Source of the DNA: Sulfurimonas sp.
Lineage (GTDB): Bacteria; Campylobacterota; Campylobacteria; Campylobacterales; Sulfurimonadaceae
Assembly: GCA_028044295.1 (NCBI GenBank)
Contig: JAOFSE010000003.1
Coordinates: forward strand, 114,359-178,358
Direction of reading: 5' to 3'
Length of the DNA: 64,000 nucleotides
In this document: positions 28,209 to 36,870 of the stretch, piece after piece
Layout: every line of letters starts with the position of its first letter
How positions within the stretch are numbered: the first letter of the stretch is position 1
The notes under the pieces: generated by a model
Database searches by the model: none
The model's input: the letters and a program-made list of their open reading frames with translations, nothing else
What the model was told of the DNA's origin: nothing
Program-made: the position numbers and the translations under genes

Positions 28209-28214
28209 ATTATA
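28209..28214 (-). promoter_or_regulatory. Candidate -10 element (TATAAT) of the ccoNOQP operon
   Basis: Perfect TATAAT on the minus strand about 112 bases before the ccoN ATG and just after the stop of the upstream membrane-protein gene. It would give a leader near 105 bases. No clear -35. Confidence 0.4.
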
Positions 28215-28221
28215 TAACATA

Positions 28222-28731
28222 TTAGTTGAGTTTATTATCTCTCTGCATAGCTTCAATTAAGTCTGCATTATCTTCTTTCATAGCTTTGAATGAGTCTAAT
28301 AGATAATCATGAAGTTCTTTTTCACTTTGCTCAATTTTTGCCACTTTTGAATAATAATCGAAAAAATCACTATATGGAGTTTTTGTACTTGCTAAAACCA
28401 TATCTAAGTCAACATCCTTAAAATAATGATTCCAAGATTCCCCTATAGCTTTTATAACTGCACTTTTTGCTCTAATGGCTACAACAAATACTGTAATCAT
28501 AACTGTTGATGATGAAATGATATATAAAATAATACTAGTTGCAATACCTAAAACATCAAAGATGGCTGTTTTAAATATAATTAAATATATCCAAAATGGT
28601 AATGAGTACAATATAAGTGCGACACTCATACTGCTCAGTCCACCTATAGGTGCCTTATTGTACAATAATCTATGACGACCATTTGATTTTGTGAAGGTGT
28701 GTAATATATCTTTGAGTGAATAATTTTCCAT
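28222..28731 (-). CDS. Unrecognised membrane protein between the two oxidase operons
   Basis: About 169 residues from ATG 28731 (AAAGGA 8 bases upstream; an upstream in-frame start at 28752 has no such site). Two hydrophobic segments at about residues 30-55 and 62-85 are followed by a long polar helical tail (ESWNHYFKDVDLDMVLAS, then EKELHDYLLDSFKAMKEDNADLIEAMQ) rich in acidic residues. I do not recognise the family. Position between ctaB and ccoN suggests an oxidase-linked role but nothing in the sequence proves this. Confidence 0.7.
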   Translation of the reverse strand: MENYSLKDILHTFTKSNGRHRLLYNKAPIGGLSSMSVALILYSLPFWIYLIIFKTAIFDVLGIATSIILYIISSSTVMITVFVVAIRAKSAVIKAIGESWNHYFKDVDLDMVLASTKTPYSDFFDYYSKVAKIEQSEKELHDYLLDSFKAMKEDNADLIEAMQRDNKLN

Positions 28732-28809
28732 TTTCAATTCCTTTTGTAACATTGTATTTATAAAAAAACTTTGATTGTTTTGGTAAGTTCTCTGAGAAGT
28801 ACAAGTAGT

Positions 28810-28842
28810 TACATGTAAAGAGATTAAATCCCTTTACATGTA
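28810..28842. repeat. Inverted pair of TACATGTA palindromes forming an 11-bp hairpin stem
   Basis: TACATGTAAAG (28810-28820) and its reverse complement CTTTACATGTA (28832-28842) flank an 11-base spacer, 4 bases beyond the ctaB stop. It can fold as a hairpin at the end of the ctaB transcript but lacks a T-tract, so a terminator role is uncertain. Confidence 0.6.
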
Positions 28843-28846
28843 GAAG

Positions 28847-29704
28847 CTAATGCTTCATGTATTGATCGATTGCAACCAAAATAACAGTAGCTAAAAAAGC
28901 CAAGTTAATTTGATAGAAAACCTTTCTAGCATGAATAAGTTCAAATTTCTTTTGTAAAAGTTGTAAACTACTAGCGAATCCAAGTATAGCAGTAACTATA
29001 AGAAGTCCAGCTATAACTGTGCTTTCAGTTCCAAACATAGTTGTCATATAGTAACCGGCCTGAATAGTTAAAACCAACCATACAAACGTTAATCTTTGAA
29101 GAGACATTCTACCAAACAAACGAATTGCAGTAGGATATCCTCCATCTTTATAATCAACGTAAAATAGCATTACAAGTAACCAGAAGTGTGGTACTTGCCA
29201 AATAAAATAAAATAGGCCCAAAGCAAAAAACTCGGGTTCCATAAGAGAGTGACCAGCTGCTAACCAACCAATTGCTGGAGGTATAACACCTAGTATCGCA
29301 CCAGGAACTACAGCTAAAGAGCTCTTCTTTTTAAGTGGAGTATAAACAACGTTATACCAAATAAATGCGAATAAAAACAGATCAACACCAATAAAACCTA
29401 ATAGATCATATATAACTACTAAAGAAGCAACTATTAATGCAATTGCAATGATAGTACCTGTCATAGGTGACATTCTTCCAGCAGCAATAGGTCTATTTTT
29501 AGTACGTTCCATTAATGCGTCTGATTTATATTCTTGAACTTGATTAAGTGTAGAAACACCCATAGCAACAAGCAGTACTGCTAATGTTGCTATAAATGTA
29601 TCAGTAGAGATTTCGCCATCTGCCATTACATAGGCAAATAGAGCCGAGAGGCTCACCGCGAAAGATAGAACGAACTTTGTTAAAACAATAAACTCTTTTA
29701 TCAT
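28847..29704 (-). CDS. ctaB: Protohaem IX farnesyltransferase (haem O synthase) CtaB/CyoE
   Basis: 285 residues, about eight or nine membrane helices. The prenyltransferase motif NQVQEYKSDALMERTKNRPIAAG is present (read as NQVQEYKSDALMERT and NRPIAAG), with the second aspartate-rich region VDYKDGGYPT. Adds a farnesyl group to haem B to make haem O for the neighbouring A2-type oxidase. It starts 3 bases after coxB. No ctaA (haem A synthase) gene is in the window, so whether haem O or haem A is used is open. Confidence 0.95.
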   Translation of the reverse strand: MIKEFIVLTKFVLSFAVSLSALFAYVMADGEISTDTFIATLAVLLVAMGVSTLNQVQEYKSDALMERTKNRPIAAGRMSPMTGTIIAIALIVASLVVIYDLLGFIGVDLFLFAFIWYNVVYTPLKKKSSLAVVPGAILGVIPPAIGWLAAGHSLMEPEFFALGLFYFIWQVPHFWLLVMLFYVDYKDGGYPTAIRLFGRMSLQRLTFVWLVLTIQAGYYMTTMFGTESTVIAGLLIVTAILGFASSLQLLQKKFELIHARKVFYQINLAFLATVILVAIDQYMKH

Positions 29705-29707
29705 TTT

Positions 29708-30928
29708 TTACTTTTTAAGATGTTCTGCAATAGCAGAAATTTCTTCTTCTGATACATATGGGAATGCTGGCATCTTACCCATCATACCCTCTTTACCATT
29801 CTTCAATACATTACGTAAAAGATCTACATCGTAGCTTACAAGACTTGGAGACGTACCATATAGACCAGCACCATCTTCACCATGACATGAACTACATGTT
29901 GCGAATGAAGCAGGTTGCTCACCTTTCATACCACCAGCTACATATGCTGCAACTTCTTCAGCCGTAGTCATATCAAAGCCCATTGCTTCTAAGTCATTTC
30001 CACCTGGCATTGCACCCATAGCATAACCAAGTTTGTCTTGACCATTATTGATCACATCCAATACTTGCTCTTTAGTCAATACTCTAGTGTTAAGAGTCGG
30101 TCCAACAAGTACCTTATCTGTTCCAATAGCATGACAGCTTTTACATCCATGTTGTTGTAATATTGCGTCACCTGATTTAAGATAGTTACCTTTTGGTGTA
30201 TCTTCATTACTTTCGAACCATGCGTCATACTCAGCTTTTGGAAGTACAACAACTCTAGAATACATATATGAGTGATCCGTACCACAGTACTCAGCACACT
30301 CAACTTCATATTCACCAACTTCTGCATTGAACCACTGTTTTGTTATACGACCTGGAACAACGTCCTCTTTCATACGAAAAGCTGGAACAAACCAAGCATG
30401 AATAACATCATCTAGTGGTGCTGTCATCTCTAAGATGATATTCGTATTAGCTGGTACATAAAGTGCCGATTTATCCATTGTACCTTTTTCAATAATTTTG
30501 CCATTCTCATCTTGTATAGGCTTAGTATAAGCTCCACCAAGTTTGTGAACAAAACCATCTTTATTAGCAGGATACTCATATCTCCATTTCCATTTACTAC
30601 CCTCAACTTGAACTGTTATAGCAGTATCTGCATCTGGCATAGTTCTTAGAGCACTCATAGAAGTGTAACCGAACCAGAAAAGAACCATCATAAGAGCAGT
30701 TGGTATAACTGTCCAAACAATTTCTAAAGTTGTGTGGTGAGTAACATCAGATATCTCTTCATCTTTAACATTATTTTCACGATATTTCCATGCGAAGTAA
30801 ACCATTGGTCCAATAACTGATATAAATAAAACAATTGATATCCAAAAGTTTATTACTATCGCTTGTTCAACATCTGCTGCAAAGGTAGCAGCACGTGCAC
30901 CTTCGAATCCGTTTAACATATTTGCCAT
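29708..30928 (-). CDS. coxB: Cytochrome c oxidase subunit II with two fused cytochrome c domains (caa3 type)
   Basis: 406 residues. Two membrane helices (about 24-46 and 70-90) precede a cupredoxin domain with complete CuA ligands H177, C211, E213, C215, H219 and M222 in CAEYCGTDHSYM. Two cytochrome c domains follow with CKSCH at 262-266 and CSSCH at 345-349. One fused haem is common in caa3 enzymes; two is less usual. Electron entry subunit of the second terminal oxidase. AAGGAGG precedes the ATG. It is fourth in the order sco-coxA-coxC-coxD-coxB-ctaB. Confidence 0.94.
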   Translation of the reverse strand: MANMLNGFEGARAATFAADVEQAIVINFWISIVLFISVIGPMVYFAWKYRENNVKDEEISDVTHHTTLEIVWTVIPTALMMVLFWFGYTSMSALRTMPDADTAITVQVEGSKWKWRYEYPANKDGFVHKLGGAYTKPIQDENGKIIEKGTMDKSALYVPANTNIILEMTAPLDDVIHAWFVPAFRMKEDVVPGRITKQWFNAEVGEYEVECAEYCGTDHSYMYSRVVVLPKAEYDAWFESNEDTPKGNYLKSGDAILQQHGCKSCHAIGTDKVLVGPTLNTRVLTKEQVLDVINNGQDKLGYAMGAMPGGNDLEAMGFDMTTAEEVAAYVAGGMKGEQPASFATCSSCHGEDGAGLYGTSPSLVSYDVDLLRNVLKNGKEGMMGKMPAFPYVSEEEISAIAEHLKK

Positions 30929-30937
30929 AGTGCCTCC

Positions 30938-31294
30938 TTAATGTGCTGCTGATGCATTTGCAGCACCAGAGCTAGTTACTTCAGATGTAATGTGACTTAA
31001 ATCTAAAAATTGAAAATGATTAACATCTATGATTACCATAATGTAAAAGAAAACAACTAGTAAAAGTGAAAATAGAACACTCCAACCAATAAGTTTTTCA
31101 CCTTTTAGGTGCATATAATAAATTAAAATCATCCATGCTTTTACAGTTCCAATAAACATTTGAACCATAAAATTACTATCAGTCATAAACATATGAGGCT
31201 GAATAAATGTAACAGCTGTTAAAAGTAAAAGTCCTACTAGAACTTTATAATAACCAGCTCTTTCTGCTTTGTAATCTACATTAGTAGTTTCCAT
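30938..31294 (-). CDS. Cytochrome c oxidase subunit IV (CoxD/CtaF-like)
   Basis: 118 residues with three membrane helices and the motif VKAWMILIYYMHLKGEK, typical of prokaryotic cytochrome c oxidase subunit IV. Small stabilising subunit. Its ATG shares a base with the coxC stop (TAATG), and it is 9 bases before coxB. Confidence 0.85.
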   Translation of the reverse strand: METTNVDYKAERAGYYKVLVGLLLLTAVTFIQPHMFMTDSNFMVQMFIGTVKAWMILIYYMHLKGEKLIGWSVLFSLLLVVFFYIMVIIDVNHFQFLDLSHITSEVTSSGAANASAAH

Positions 31295-31992
31295 TAGTGT
31301 GCCCCTCCTGTTACGTCACCTGCACCTATCATATAAAAATAAGGAAATACAAATACCCAAATAAGGTGTACTAAATCCCAGTATAGTGCGATGTTGAAAT
31401 GTAAAATGTGATGTCCTTGGTTTACTTTGTTCGCGTTAATACGTTTAAGTAACCATAGCATCAAACCAATACCAATTATAATATGAAATCCGTGAAGACC
31501 AGTCATTGTAAAGTATAAACCAAAAAATAGAATCTCACCAAATGGTTTTGAGTGTGCATTACCAGATTGTAAAGCGTCAAGACCTAAGAAAACACCATGA
31601 TTATACTCAGCTGTCCACTCTACTGCTTTTACTCCTAAGAATACAATAGCAAGTATGATAGTAGCCCAAATCATAAGTTTAGCACCCTTAATATCACCTA
31701 CACGCATCTTAAGTAAACCAAGACCCATAGTAAGTGCAGACACTAGAAGAATAACTGTATTGAAACCACCTAAGTATCTATTTAAAGATGCAGATGCATT
31801 AACAAAATCAGCAGTATGAAGACTAAAGTAATATGTTAGAGCTAAGAACATAGCTCCAAACATCATTACCTCAGTAAGCATGAATAACCAGAAACCTAGT
31901 TTTCCACCGTAGAAATCACCTTGCCAACCTTGAACTTCATATTCATTCCCATCGCGATCAGTCGCGATTTCAGGTACGTATTCGTGTCCCAT
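31294..31992 (-). CDS. coxC: Cytochrome c oxidase subunit III
   Basis: 232 residues with about five membrane helices. Conserved features are KLGFWLFMLTEVMMFGAMF, FYFTMTGLHGFHIIIGIGLM-like sequence (TGLHGFH) and the end ALYWDLVHLIWVFVFPYFY, diagnostic for CoxC. Subunit III maintains proton uptake and enzyme stability in A-type oxidases. Overlaps coxA by one base and coxD by one base, so the three are translationally coupled. Confidence 0.95.
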   Translation of the reverse strand: MGHEYVPEIATDRDGNEYEVQGWQGDFYGGKLGFWLFMLTEVMMFGAMFLALTYYFSLHTADFVNASASLNRYLGGFNTVILLVSALTMGLGLLKMRVGDIKGAKLMIWATIILAIVFLGVKAVEWTAEYNHGVFLGLDALQSGNAHSKPFGEILFFGLYFTMTGLHGFHIIIGIGLMLWLLKRINANKVNQGHHILHFNIALYWDLVHLIWVFVFPYFYMIGAGDVTGGAH

Positions 31993-33647
31993 TAGTCAAT
32001 CCTTTTCATTGTTACGTAATCAAACTTAACAACTGGCTCACCATGTTTATACTCATAAGGTCTAAAGTCAACATATGGAACTTTAGAATGATTTTCTAAT
32101 GGTGGAGGTGCAGATGGTAAGTGCCACTCTAGTGTAGTTGCATTCCATGGATTTGGAGTAGTTTTTTCACCGTTTTTAATTCCTTTATAGAATGTAACAA
32201 ACATATAAACTAAACCAGTAATAAAAATTACTGCACCAAAGAATGAAACTTGATGATAGATTTGGAACTCTGGTAAGTAGTCAAAATAACGTCTAGGCAT
32301 ACCTAGGTAACCAGCGATAAACATTGGGAACCATAGCATGTTAAAACCTATGAACTGTAAGTAAAATGCATTTTTTGCATGTTTTTCACTATACATTTTT
32401 CCAAAACATAATGGGAACCAGTAGTGCATACCAGCGAATAATAAGAATGCAACACCACCAAGCATAGCATAGTGAAAGTGAGCAACAGAGTAGTAAGTAT
32501 CTTGAAGGTGAATATCAACACCAACCATAGCGATAGTTACACCAGTAAGTCCACCAATAGCAAAAGTAATAAGTGTACCTAGTGCCCATAGCATAGGTGT
32601 AGAAAGAACTATCTTACCACCATACATTGTAGCAACCCAGTCATAAAATTTAATACCAGTTGGAATCGCAACAAAGAATGTAAGGAATGAGAATATAACT
32701 TTAGCCATATCTGACATACCAGATGTGAAAAGGTGATGACCCCATACTAAATAACCAATACCTGCGATTGATGCAGATGAAAGTGCGATTGTACGGTAAC
32801 CAAAAATCTCTTTTCTAGAAAATGTAGGAATAATTTCAGACATAATACCAAAAGCTGGTAGAATCATTAAATAAACCGCTGGATGAGAATAAATCCAGAA
32901 TAAGTGTTCAAATAGTACTGGATCTCCACCTTTAGATGGATCAAAAATACCAATTCCAAAATACTTTTCTAAAATTGCAAGAATAAGAGTAATACCAACA
33001 ACTGGAGTTGCTAGAAGTTGAATCCATGCTGTAGCATAGATACCCCATACAAATAGTGGCATTTGGAAAAAACCCATACCTGGTGCACGAAGACGGTGAA
33101 TAGTTACAAGGAAGTTAAGACCTGTAAGAATTGAAGCCATACCTAGTACAAATGCAGCAACTAGTGTCATAATAACATTAGTACCAGTATTTAAACTGTA
33201 AGGTGCATAAAATGTCCAACCAGTATCTGCAAAACCTTCTCCAACCCAAAGAGAAGAAACAGCGATAATACAACCAGCTATATATAACCAGAAAGTGAAC
33301 CAGTTAAGACGAGGGAAAGATACATCTTTTGCCCCGATCATTAGTGGCATTACTATATTTCCAAATATCGCTGGAATTCCCGGTACGATAAATAAGAAAA
33401 TCATAATTACACCATGAAGTGTAAATGCTTGATTGAATGTATCCCCATCCATGAACTGTGCACCTGGTGCAAATAGTTCAAACCTCATTGCAAGTGCTGT
33501 AGCAACTGCAACAAAAAAGAATGTAAACATAACCGCTGCGTACATTAAACCTATACGCTTATGATCAACTGTTAACATCCACTGCATAAAAGTGCTTTTT
33601 GGGTGACCAATAGCACAGTGTGTTTCGTCAAAATAAGTTTTACTCAT
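31992..33647 (-). CDS. coxA: Cytochrome c oxidase subunit I, A2-family haem-copper oxidase
   Basis: About 551 residues from ATG 33647, which has AAAGGAG 6 bases upstream; a longer frame extends to 33740 inside the sco gene without support. Haem/CuB ligands: H78 (LHGVIM), H255 and Y259 in YSHPAVY (253-259), HH at 304-305, H390 and H392 in VAHFHYAM. The sequence YSHPAVY instead of GHPEVY is the A2 signature, lacking the D-channel glutamate. Catalytic oxygen-reducing, proton-pumping subunit. The start overlaps the sco stop by 8 bases. Confidence 0.96.
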   Translation of the reverse strand: MSKTYFDETHCAIGHPKSTFMQWMLTVDHKRIGLMYAAVMFTFFFVAVATALAMRFELFAPGAQFMDGDTFNQAFTLHGVIMIFLFIVPGIPAIFGNIVMPLMIGAKDVSFPRLNWFTFWLYIAGCIIAVSSLWVGEGFADTGWTFYAPYSLNTGTNVIMTLVAAFVLGMASILTGLNFLVTIHRLRAPGMGFFQMPLFVWGIYATAWIQLLATPVVGITLILAILEKYFGIGIFDPSKGGDPVLFEHLFWIYSHPAVYLMILPAFGIMSEIIPTFSRKEIFGYRTIALSSASIAGIGYLVWGHHLFTSGMSDMAKVIFSFLTFFVAIPTGIKFYDWVATMYGGKIVLSTPMLWALGTLITFAIGGLTGVTIAMVGVDIHLQDTYYSVAHFHYAMLGGVAFLLFAGMHYWFPLCFGKMYSEKHAKNAFYLQFIGFNMLWFPMFIAGYLGMPRRYFDYLPEFQIYHQVSFFGAVIFITGLVYMFVTFYKGIKNGEKTTPNPWNATTLEWHLPSAPPPLENHSKVPYVDFRPYEYKHGEPVVKFDYVTMKRID

Positions 33648-34452
33648 TATTTTCTCCTTTTTTTTCTTGAATTTCTTCGTATTCTTCTTTTGTAAGTTCT
33701 TCTTTTCTTCCTGTCTTGAGTAAGTAAAAGAAGAATCCAAATACTAACGCTAACATTACAACGCCTACTACTTTCTCCCACATAAAGATATATGTTTTAC
33801 CTTTAGGATCATAAGAGAAACAAAACAGTAGTGTTTTTGCGATTGTTGGACCAACTTTACCTTGAGCAGATTCCATTAAAGCCATTTTTGCATCAAAAGG
33901 TAATTGTTCAATACCATTTAGGTAACGAGTTATTTTTCCTTCTGGTGAAATGACAATTAATGCTGCTGCATGAATGTAGTCAACTACTCCAGCTTCTGAA
34001 ACTGTTTTTTCAAAAGAAAAACCAACTTTCTCTGCCAATACATGAGAACTATTATTCTCACCTATAACAAAGTGCCATGCATCTTGTACAAATGGTCTTG
34101 ACATAGAAGCGATTTGATTTTTTCGTTTTGCTGTTGCTAAGTCAGGAGTTTCATCCTCAGCAAAGCTCACAGTTAAAACTTTATAATCAGTATTCTCAGC
34201 TAAGTCTAGTCTACTTAACATCTTAGCTAAGTCATTTAGCTGTGGAGTACATATACCCGCGCATCTAAAATAGTTTAATGTAAGGATTGTTGGTTTCCCA
34301 TCCATCAACTCTTTTAATGTTACGCTCTTAGATTCTTCATTTAAAAATGTCAAATCAAGTGGAACTGTCTCTCCTAACTTTTCTTGAATGCCTAAACTAC
34401 TAGCATTTGAAAGTGTCAATAGTAAAGAAAGTACCATCAAAAATTTTATCAC
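33640..34452 (-). CDS. SCO1/SenC-family copper chaperone with C-terminal membrane helix
   Basis: About 270 residues. GTG start at 34452, chosen because AAGGAG ends 5 bases upstream; the GTG at 34458 overlaps that site. Signal peptide, then thioredoxin-like fold with CAGIC (CxxxC, residues 64-68) and the conserved histidine in VDYIHAAA. A C-terminal helix near 225-245 and a charged tail are extra relative to short SCO proteins. SCO delivers copper to the CuA site of CoxB. First gene of the caa3 operon. Confidence 0.9.
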   Translation of the reverse strand: MIKFLMVLSLLLTLSNASSLGIQEKLGETVPLDLTFLNEESKSVTLKELMDGKPTILTLNYFRCAGICTPQLNDLAKMLSRLDLAENTDYKVLTVSFAEDETPDLATAKRKNQIASMSRPFVQDAWHFVIGENNSSHVLAEKVGFSFEKTVSEAGVVDYIHAAALIVISPEGKITRYLNGIEQLPFDAKMALMESAQGKVGPTIAKTLLFCFSYDPKGKTYIFMWEKVVGVVMLALVFGFFFYLLKTGRKEELTKEEYEEIQEKKGENNE

Positions 34453-34514
34453 ACACACTCCTTTTTATTCTTCAGTTATTTTTTCACACAAAAAAAACTG
34501 AAAAAATCAGGTGG

Positions 34515-34520
34515 ATTATA
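34515..34520 (-). promoter_or_regulatory. Candidate -10 element (TATAAT) of the caa3 oxidase operon
   Basis: Perfect TATAAT on the minus strand about 63 bases before the sco start, in a 200-bp very AT-rich gap. A short hairpin (ctga/tcag) followed by eight Ts lies in the predicted leader (about 34490-34510) and might act in attenuation. Confidence 0.45.
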
Positions 34521-34652
34521 CTTTAATAAAACTTCAACAATTCTTCATATTTTGGCTGGAAAAGTTATAAAAAAAATAATAAAAATTTATAACTTAATTA
34601 TATCTTTCTTGAAATTGACTATAAGTTATTATAATTATAATAAACATTAGGT

Positions 34653-35090
34653 CTAGTTATTATACTGTAGGAATCTGTTAGGTTTTGTCATAAAAAGTGC
34701 TATTATTGCTATTATTGTAAAGATAAAGAAGTAGGATATTTCTCCACTAACCTTATAAGAAATTACTCCAAAAACGATATTTCCTTGTGGAATTAGAAAA
34801 AATAATAACTTTGTATGCTTTTTTAATTTTACAAAACTTTCTTTATTATTAATTTTTCTTATTACTTGAGATACATAACGATGGAAGAGTAAGTAGTATA
34901 AAATTGGAAGTTCTATAAGTTTATATAATATTAGGAAATAAACAATTTGCATATTATATTTGCCCTCAAAGTATGTGGGTTTTTCAATGGTAAAATTATA
35001 ATCTACAATAATAGCAATAATCATAGAAAGAATTATGACACTAAACATATAGAGCCGGCGTCTATTTAAATATAGAACCCACTCAGTCAT
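34653..35090 (-). CDS. Small polytopic membrane protein, unrecognised
   Basis: 145 residues with four predicted membrane helices (about 14-31, 48-66, 92-110, 115-135) and positively charged loops. No family recognised. The ATG immediately follows the carA stop (TAG|ATG), so it is translated from the carA transcript. The 3' end is followed by the leader of the caa3 operon. Codon use and base composition are AT-rich, more so than carA. Confidence 0.65.
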   Translation of the reverse strand: MTEWVLYLNRRRLYMFSVIILSMIIAIIVDYNFTIEKPTYFEGKYNMQIVYFLILYKLIELPILYYLLFHRYVSQVIRKINNKESFVKLKKHTKLLFFLIPQGNIVFGVISYKVSGEISYFFIFTIIAIIALFMTKPNRFLQYNN

Positions 35091-36224
35091 CTATCTGTTT
35101 TCTTGCATCATCTTTTTAAATTCTGTAAATATATAAGCACTCTCTTTAGGACCTGGCGAAGCTTCGGGATGGTGCTGAACTGAAAATATAGGTGAATCAT
35201 TATATTTTAGTCCTTCTATAGTGTTATCAAAAAGATTACTGTGCGTAACTGCTGATATTTCTACAACATTATCTGGAACATTATAGTTATGATTTTGAGC
35301 TGTTATTTCTACTAAACCAGTTTGCTTGTTTTTTACTGGATGATTTCCACCATGATGACCAAACTTTAACTTGTAAGTATCATATCCATGAGATATAGAA
35401 AGTAGTTGATGTCCAAGACATATGCCAAACATAGGTACCTTTGCATCTATAAGCTTCTTAATCTGTTCTTGCTCATTTTTGAGAACAAGAGGGTCACCTG
35501 GGCCATTAGATAAAAATACACCATCTATTACTTTAGCTTTAAACTTACTAATTAAATCATCTGCTTGAAAATTATTTGGAATAACTTCAACACCTATACC
35601 AGCATTTACAAGCTCATTGAGTATGTTTCTCTTAACACCAAAATCAATAGCTGCAATATTTACAATTTCCTGAGGTGCATCATCGAAATGAAAACCTGTT
35701 GTTGAATACGTACTTTGAGTATGTTTGTATGGTTCTTTTGTGCTAACTTGCTCAATGTAGTTAATATCTTCAATGCGAGGAGAATCGGATAACAGTTTTT
35801 TCAACTCATCTACATCACTAATCTCTGTAGATGCTATCATCATCATAGCACCTTCACTTCTTAGCATTTTAGTAAGATATCTAGTATCTATATCACATAT
35901 ACCCATTACATTATGCTTTATTAAAAAGTTGTGTAAAGAATCATCTGCTCTAAAATTAGAGTATCTTTCTTGATACTTTCTTACTATCATACCTTTAGCA
36001 TGAGCACCATTACTTTCCATATCTTGATCATTTACGCCAACATTACCAATTTCTGGTGCTGTAAAAGTTACAAATTGTCCAGCATAAGATGGATCAGACA
36101 TAATCTCTTGGTAACCAGTCATAGATGTATTAAAAACTATCTCACCTACTACTGTTGTCTCAGCACCAAAACTATTAGCCTCTAAAAAAGTTCCATTTTC
36201 AAGGTATAAAAAAACTTTTTTCAT
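35091..36224 (-). CDS. carA: Carbamoyl-phosphate synthase small (glutaminase) subunit
   Basis: 377 residues, normal length. Class I glutamine amidotransferase core with FGICLGHQLLS (nucleophile Cys) and the His/Glu pair in VQHHPEASPGP. N-terminal domain begins with YLENGTFLEANSFG. Supplies ammonia to CarB for arginine and pyrimidine synthesis. It follows the DUF507 gene by 5 bases; carB is not in the window. Gene order carA-DUF507-motE-fliJ-purA is conserved with Campylobacter. Confidence 0.97.
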   Translation of the reverse strand: MKKVFLYLENGTFLEANSFGAETTVVGEIVFNTSMTGYQEIMSDPSYAGQFVTFTAPEIGNVGVNDQDMESNGAHAKGMIVRKYQERYSNFRADDSLHNFLIKHNVMGICDIDTRYLTKMLRSEGAMMMIASTEISDVDELKKLLSDSPRIEDINYIEQVSTKEPYKHTQSTYSTTGFHFDDAPQEIVNIAAIDFGVKRNILNELVNAGIGVEVIPNNFQADDLISKFKAKVIDGVFLSNGPGDPLVLKNEQEQIKKLIDAKVPMFGICLGHQLLSISHGYDTYKLKFGHHGGNHPVKNKQTGLVEITAQNHNYNVPDNVVEISAVTHSNLFDNTIEGLKYNDSPIFSVQHHPEASPGPKESAYIFTEFKKMMQENR

Positions 36225-36229
36225 GAATA

Positions 36230-36781
36230 CTACTCCATACCTCTTTTAGTTAACTCTTCGTGATACAACTTTTCATAAAGAATGTCAAATTCATCAGTTC
36301 CAGGAATATATCTCTTTTTATATGTTCTTATTTTATCCATTACTGCATCATCAAGTTCTGATGCCTCAGCTATAAAAGACGTTATTGCAGTATATATAAT
36401 ATTTTTGATACGATTTTCTGTTACTTCAAAGTGAATTAAATCTTCTTCATACAATTCATCAAGTATCTTGTGAGCTATATCTGAGTATCTCTCTTCATAG
36501 TTTAGTATAATCCCAAACTCAGGAGCAAGTTTTTTCTTAATCATAAAAAACAGTTGTCTTTCATCTACAAGATTAAACTCTATCTCTTCTTCATTATCAT
36601 CACATATATCACTTACTTTTTCCTCAAGAGCTAACTCCTGTTTAACATTCTCGATTAATACTTTTTCAGCTTCATGTGATATTGCTTCAAGACCTTTTGT
36701 CATTGTTACAACGCCACTGTTGTTTAAGTCAATCGCAATTTTACTAGATATGTGAGGTATAGTTTTTAGTGATATTTTCAT
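36230..36781 (-). CDS. DUF507 family protein
   Basis: 183 residues, acidic and helical, made of two similar halves. Recognisable pieces are FMIKKKLAPEFGIILNYEERYSD, HKILDELYEEDLI and the C-terminal RTYKKRYIPGTDEFDILYEKLYHEEL. DUF507 proteins are widespread in Campylobacterota and Aquificota, with no established function. Lies between carA and the MotE-like gene. Confidence 0.85.
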   Translation of the reverse strand: MKISLKTIPHISSKIAIDLNNSGVVTMTKGLEAISHEAEKVLIENVKQELALEEKVSDICDDNEEEIEFNLVDERQLFFMIKKKLAPEFGIILNYEERYSDIAHKILDELYEEDLIHFEVTENRIKNIIYTAITSFIAEASELDDAVMDKIRTYKKRYIPGTDEFDILYEKLYHEELTKRGME

Positions 36782-36870
36782 TGAAGACCCTGGTTTAAAA
36801 TAAATTTGGATATTTTACACTAAATAAGGTTAGATTACGATTAGAAGAAACAGAATATTTAAATAATTTT

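Noticed and set aside
31992..33740. Longer start of CoxA within the sco gene
   Set aside because: The added 31 residues are a Lys-rich shadow of the sco tail; ATG 33647 has a strong ribosome-binding site and a normal subunit I start.
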